Assembly: GCA_007922305.1 (NCBI GenBank)
Contig: ML677348.1
Coordinates: 19,142,699-19,206,698, forward strand
Direction of reading: 5' to 3'
DNA: 64,000 nucleotides
DNA from: Dermatemys mawii
Taxonomy: Eukaryota > Chordata > Testudines > Dermatemydidae
Position numbers and translations under genes: made by a program. The notes beneath the pieces were generated by a model. The model saw nothing but the letters and a program-made list of their open reading frames with translations. It was not told the origin of the DNA and ran no database searches. Numbering within the stretch: the first letter of the stretch is position 1; each line of letters starts with the position of its first letter. Of the stretch, positions 59,545-64,000 are shown one piece after another.

Positions 59545-60868
59545 CCCTCAAAGGTACAAGGGTAATCCAGTGAATATAGTGTACTTGGACTTTCACGAAG
59601 CCTTTGACAAGGTCCCTCACCAAAAGCTCTTAAGCAAAGTAATCAGTCATGGGATAAGAGGGAAGATCCTCTCATGGATCAGTAACTAGTTAAACGATAG
59701 TAAACAAAGGGTAGGAAAACATCAGTTTTCACAATGGAAAGGGGTAAATAGCAGTGTCCCCCAGAGTGCTGAACTGGGACCAGTTTTGTTCAAAATATTC
59801 ATAAATTATCTGGAAAAAGGAGTAAACAGTGAAATGGCAAAATTTGCAAAGGAGAGAAAATTATTCAAGGGAGTTAACTGCAAAGCAGACTGCGAAGAGT
59901 TACAAAGGGATCTCACAAAACCGGGTGACTTGTCAACAAAATGGCAAATGAAATTCAATGTTGATAAATGCAAATAATGCACATTGGAAAACATAACCCC
60001 AACTACACATACAAAATGATGTGACTTAAAGTAGTTGTTACCACTGAAGAAAGAGATCTTGCAATCATTGTGAATAGTTCTCTGAAAACCCCTGCGTAAT
60101 GTACAGCGGCTGTCAAAAAAGCTAACAGAATGTTAGGAACCATTAGGAAAGGGATAGATAAGACAGAAGATACCATAATGTCACTATATAAATCCATGGT
60201 ATGCCCACACTTTGAATACTGCACGCAATTCTGGTCGTCTCATCTCAAAATGTATATATTAGAATTGGAAAAGGTACCAAGAAGAGCAACAAAAATGATT
60301 AGGGGATGGAACAGCTTTCAGATGAGGAGAGATTAAAAAAACTCGGACTGTTCAGCTTGGAGAAGAGACAACTAAAAAGGGATACGATAGAAGTCTATAA
60401 AATCCTAAATGGCATGGAGAAAGATAATAAGGAATTGTTATTTATTCCTTCACATATCACAAAAACCAAGGGTCAACCAATGAAATTAATAGGGAGCAGG
60501 CTTAAAAGAAACAAAAGGAAATACTACTTCACTGAATGCACAGTCAACCTGTGAAACTCATTGTCAGGGGATGTTGTGAAGGCCAAAATTATAACTGGAT
60601 GCAGAAAAGAATTAGATAAGTTCATGGAGATAGGTCCATCAATGGCTATTAGCCAAGATGGTCAGAAATGCAATCCCATACTCTGAGTGTCCTAAATCTC
60701 TGATTGCCAGAAGCTGCAAGTGGACAACCAGGTATGGATCACTCAATAAACTGCTATGTTATGTTCATTCTCTTCAAAGCATCTAGTATTGGCCACTGTT
60801 GGAAGACAGGATATTGGACTAGATGGACCACAGGTCTGACCTAGTATGACCATTCTTATGTTCTTATC
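59545..60868 (+). mobile_element. CR1 LINE, 5'-truncated copy 2
   Basis: A plus-strand copy with the RT end and the 3' tail. Visible: YLDFHEAFDKVPH-like sequence at 59582-59622, IFINYLEKGVNSEMAKFA (the FADD box decayed to FAKERK), KADCEELQRDLTKPGDL, KWQMKFNVDKCK, LELEKVPRRATKMIRG, and [20 protein letters not shown] with KLIGSRLKRNKRKYYF. It ends in ccattcttatgttctta. The 5' junction is at a small inverted repeat (59525-59552). Same subfamily type as copy 1. Confidence 0.93.
59786..60554 (+). pseudogene. CR1 polymerase C-terminal fragments
   Basis: Three open pieces (59786-59977, 60130-60336 and 60306-60554) of one CR1 ORF2 C-terminus, separated by stops and frame changes. They cover the RT palm end, the thumb region and the conserved C-terminal block [20 protein letters not shown]. 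The catalytic FADD motif is lost. Part of CR1 copy 2. Confidence 0.88.
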
Positions 60869-61765
60869 CTTATCTGCTTTTCTTTAGTAATAAGCTTCTC
60901 TAACAAATTTGGATATGGTTGCTTTATATACTCTGCTGCTTTTTTTTTTAAACCAGTATACACCAGAAATAAAGTATCTTGTTTTCAAAAGGCTTCCATC
61001 ATTTCTAGATTATATTTTATGGCCCTTCTCATATCCAGAAAGTGAAACTTCAGTTTCGTTAGGATGAGAAAGGCTTAGGTGAATAATGGGATAATAAGTG
61101 AATAGTGAATAATATGAAAAGATGAGATTATTTTAGGGAGAAACTCTGGGTCTATGAAGAAGACTATCTCATTAAGAAAAGAAAGAAACCGTTCCTGAAT
61201 TGAAACTGTTTCTGGAGTTCATATTCTCCCTGAAAATGTGACTTTCACTGAAAGGGAAAAAATGCATCAACTTTAGACAGTGGTTCAAATGGAATCTCCA
61301 TCAATGTAGGGAGAAGCAATTTAAGTTCCAACAAGCTGTAAGATATTTAATTGGTGGTTGAAACTTTGCAATGGCCTTGGTACCTCTTGAGATGTGAGGG
61401 TGAATTGCTACACTGCATATAGCAAATTTGAGAGCCTCAGATGCTGAAATCTGTACACAGAGATAGTTGATTGTAGATTCTGGCTATAAATTAATTCCTT
61501 GATTAAAGAAAGACATCCATGAGTCAAAAAGAATTGCTGAACTAAAGGAGGTTCAGGCCTTAATGTTCCACATTGCTAATTTTAATTTTTCTGGGTTGAG
61601 GGAGATCAGTAGGTTCCCTAGAGTAGGAAGCAAACATGGCAAATGAAGAAGCATGTCTGTGATTTGATGGACCAGTCATATGAGAATACATTTATTTTCT
61701 ATGCTTAGAGTAGAGGAGCTTTAATTTCCTGTTGTTGCTCAAGGCAATCTGGTTAATGATGAGCA
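60869..61765. other. Unassigned AT-rich DNA
   Basis: No gene or repeat recognised. Confidence 0.45.
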
Positions 61766-63590
61766 TCCCCCAGTTCACAACAATATCATTCAAGATAATC
61801 TGATTTAGCCCAATTTTCTAACTTGCTCTTTAAAACCTCCAACGATGGGGATTCCACAGCCTGCCTTGGAAGCCTATTCCAATGCTGAACTATCCTTATT
61901 GTTAGAAAATTTTTCCTAATAGATAGTCTAAATCTCGGCTCCTGAAGATTAATCCAATTGCTTCTTGTCCTACTTTCAGTGGATATGGAGAACTGTTGAT
62001 CACAGTTCTCTTTACAGAAGCCCTTAGCATATTGGAAGACTGTTACCAAGACCTCCCTCAGTCTTCTTTTCACAAGACAAAACATGCCCAGTTTTTCAAC
62101 CGTTCCTCATAGATCTGGTTTTCTAAATCTTTTATCATTTTTGTTGCTCTCCTCTGCACTCTCTCCAGTTTGTCCACATTGATCTTAAAGTCTGTCACCT
62201 AGAACTGGCCACAGTACGCCAGCTGAGGCCTCACCAGTGCTAAGTAACGCAGAACAATTACCTCTTAAATCTTACATATAACACAGCTGTTAATACACCC
62301 CAGAATATTAGCCTTTTTTGCATTTATATCACACTATTGACTCACAGTTCAGTGTGAACCATTATCGCTCCTAGATCCTTTTCTACAGTACTACTGACTA
62401 GCCAATTATTCCCCATTTTATAGTTTTGCATTTGATTTTCCTTCTTAAGTGTAGTATTTTCCACTTGTCTTTATTGAATCTTATTAATTTCAGACAAATT
62501 CTCCAATGTATCAAGGTCCTTTTGAATTCTAATCTTGTCCTCCAAAGTGCCTGCAACTCCTCCCATCTTGGTGTCATCCATAACTTTTGAAAGCATACTT
62601 TCCACTCCATTATCCAAATAATGAAAATATTGAATAGTACTGGATACAGAACAGGTGCCTGTGTAACTCTACTAGATATATCATCCCAGTTTGTAAGTGA
62701 GTCACTAATAACTACTCTTTGAGTACAGTCTTTTGACCGGTTGTAGACCCACTTTATAGTAATTTCAGCTAGACCACTGGCTCTCAACCTTTCCAGATTA
62801 CTGTACCCCTTTTAGGAGTCTGATTTGTCTTTCATACCCCCAAGTTTCACCTCATTTAAAAACTACTTGCTTACAAAACCAGACATAAAAATACAACAGT
62901 GTCACAGTACACTATTATTGAAAAATTGTTTACTTTCTTATCTTTACCATATAATTATAAAATAAATCAATTGGAATATAAATATTGTACTTACATTTCA
63001 GTGTATAGTATATAGAGCAGTATAAACAAGTCATTGTCCGTATAAAATTTTAGTTTGTGCTAACTTCACTAGTGCAATTTATGTAGACTGTTGTAAAACT
63101 AGGCAAATATCTAGATGAGTTGATGTATTCTGTGGAAGACTTCTGCAGAATCCCATGGTTGTGTGTACCCCTGATTAGGAACTACTGATCTAGACCACAT
63201 TCCTCTAATTTTCTTATGAGATGTCATGTGGGACTCTCAAAAGCTTTACTAAACTCAAGATATATCACATCTACTGTGTCCCTCCATTTTCACTAGGCCA
63301 GTAATCCTGTCAAAGGAAATTAGGTTCATTTGGCATGATTTATTCCTGACAATTCCATGTTGTACATTACTTATCACACTATTATCCTCTAGGCACTTAT
63401 AAACTGATTGCTTAATAATTTGTTCCAGTGTTTCTCCAAGTATCAAAGTTAGGCTGACTGTATATATACCCCAGGTCCTCTTTGTTCCTCTTTTTAAAGA
63501 TAGGTACTATGTACTTCTCCAGTCCTCTAGGACCTCACCCATTCTCCATGAGTTTTCAAGGATAATTGCTAATGGCTCTGAGATCAAGGG
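61766..63590 (-). mobile_element. CR1 LINE copy 3, split by a hAT insertion
   Basis: Minus strand. From high coordinates: GEVLEDWRST (63545), then LILGETLEQIIKQSVYKCLE and VQHGIVRNKSCQMNLISF (63446-63255), a gap filled by the hAT element, CTQRVVISDSLTNWDDISS with PVLYPVLFNIFI (62770-62620), a VMDDTKMGG remnant of the catalytic box (about 62585), then LVKRRLREVLVTVFQYAKGF and RIVQHWNRLPRQAVESPSLE (62085-61786). It is a different CR1 subfamily from copies 1 and 2 (KLE-VFK-type C-terminus). Stops and shifts indicate an older copy. Confidence 0.88.
62775..63188 (-). mobile_element. Complete hAT-type non-autonomous element in CR1
   Basis: A 414-bp insert. Termini cactggctctcaac (62775) and the inverse of cagtagttcctaatc (63188) fit the hAT cagtggttctcaa pattern. 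Flanking octamers agctagac (62767-62774) and atctagac (63189-63196) match at 7 of 8, the size hAT creates. The interior is AT-rich with no transposase. It interrupts CR1 copy 3, and its internal sequence is shared with 44577-44800. Confidence 0.88.
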
Positions 63591-64000
63591 CAGCAGAGCC
63601 TGCCCAAAAGTGGCTTCCCAGCAAGCCAGAAGCTGGAGCAGGCCAGGAGCCATGGACCCTCCACTAACCCAGGGTGGGCGGGTTGAGAGCAGCCCCCAGC
63701 ACATGTTCCTATTCCTCAGGCCCCTGGCCCAGGGTAGGAGGGTCTGCAGCTCCCCACAGCTGCCTGTGCGCAACTCTTACCTGGACCCGGCTCCAGCTAT
63801 GGGCCTGCAGCCCGACCACGGAAAGAGCCTTGTGGGCAGCTGTAGGGAGCCACGCTGTGGACTCTCTACCTGCCTGGGGTGAAAGGGTCAAGAGTGGCCC
63901 TCGGCCTGTGTCCCCACCCTGCAGGCCCCCGTCCAGTGAAGATGGAGGGTCCACAGTGTGTCTATCCATGGCTGCCCGTGTGGCTCTTACCATGGCCAGG
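63591..64000. repeat. ~199-bp GC-rich tandem repeat at the right edge
   Basis: A unit starting aggagccatggaccct at 63645 recurs, diverged, as agggagccacgctgtgg at 63844. In both units follow a ccyrgggtg block, a gagagcagcccc/agagtggccc block, a cctcaggcccc/ctgcaggccccc block and a final ctcttacc. About 1.8 units are in the window. Frames on both strands here are composition shadows. Confidence 0.65.

Overview
The window is non-coding, TE-rich vertebrate DNA. It is most probably from a turtle, or failing that another non-avian reptile. The basis is several 5'-truncated CR1 LINEs with the sauropsid 3' tail, a decayed DIRS-like element, a chromodomain Ty3 element, a SCAN-gag retroelement, MIR and L2 relics, hAT, Tigger and CMC DNA transposons, and many short palindromic repeats. 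The species call is an inference. I found no intact host protein-coding gene. Most long open frames are shadows of repeats or of low-complexity DNA.

Layout. At 1-3.6 kb there is old DNA with a C-rich repeat, a perfect 20-bp-arm hairpin and a MIR relic. A minus-strand DIRS-like element fills 3.6-8.66 kb (gag, RT, RNase H, tyrosine recombinase) and is interrupted by other repeats. A full palindromic MITE lies at 9.4-9.7 kb. CR1 copy 1 is at 11.0-12.6 kb. An L2-type LINE at 13.9-15.2 kb is split by a Tigger-like element with TA duplications. A Ty3/chromovirus pol relic with a probable 3' LTR covers 15.5-18.5 kb. A hAT MITE is at 22.7 kb.

At 26.0-28.55 kb lies the best preserved element of the window: a complete CMC (Chapaev-like) DNA transposon with terminal inverted repeats, a TTA target duplication and a transposase frame of about 560 codons broken by one TGA. 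Four identical 10-mers sit upstream of its start. From 29 to 41 kb there are MIR, L2, Ty3, SCAN-gag and CR1 relics, several VNTRs and a fold-back element.

From 41.5 to 52 kb the DNA is repeat-poor and ends in a CpG-rich block with promoter-like motifs (TATA/MEF2 at 50280, CRE at 51405) and splice-donor-like sites. A well-formed 79-nt internal exon candidate lies downstream at 54970-55048. Together they suggest the 5' end of a plus-strand gene, with non-coding leader exons, whose body lies beyond the right edge. I cannot name it. Two small retroposons with perfect 10- and 13-bp target duplications sit in the repeat-poor block. From 57.6 to 64 kb there are a third fold-back retroposon, a MIR, CR1 copies 2 and 3 (the latter split by a hAT element with a sister copy at 44.6 kb) and a ~199-bp tandem repeat running off the right edge.

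The genes here do not form a pathway. The window is a stratigraphy of nested insertions around one probable regulatory domain.
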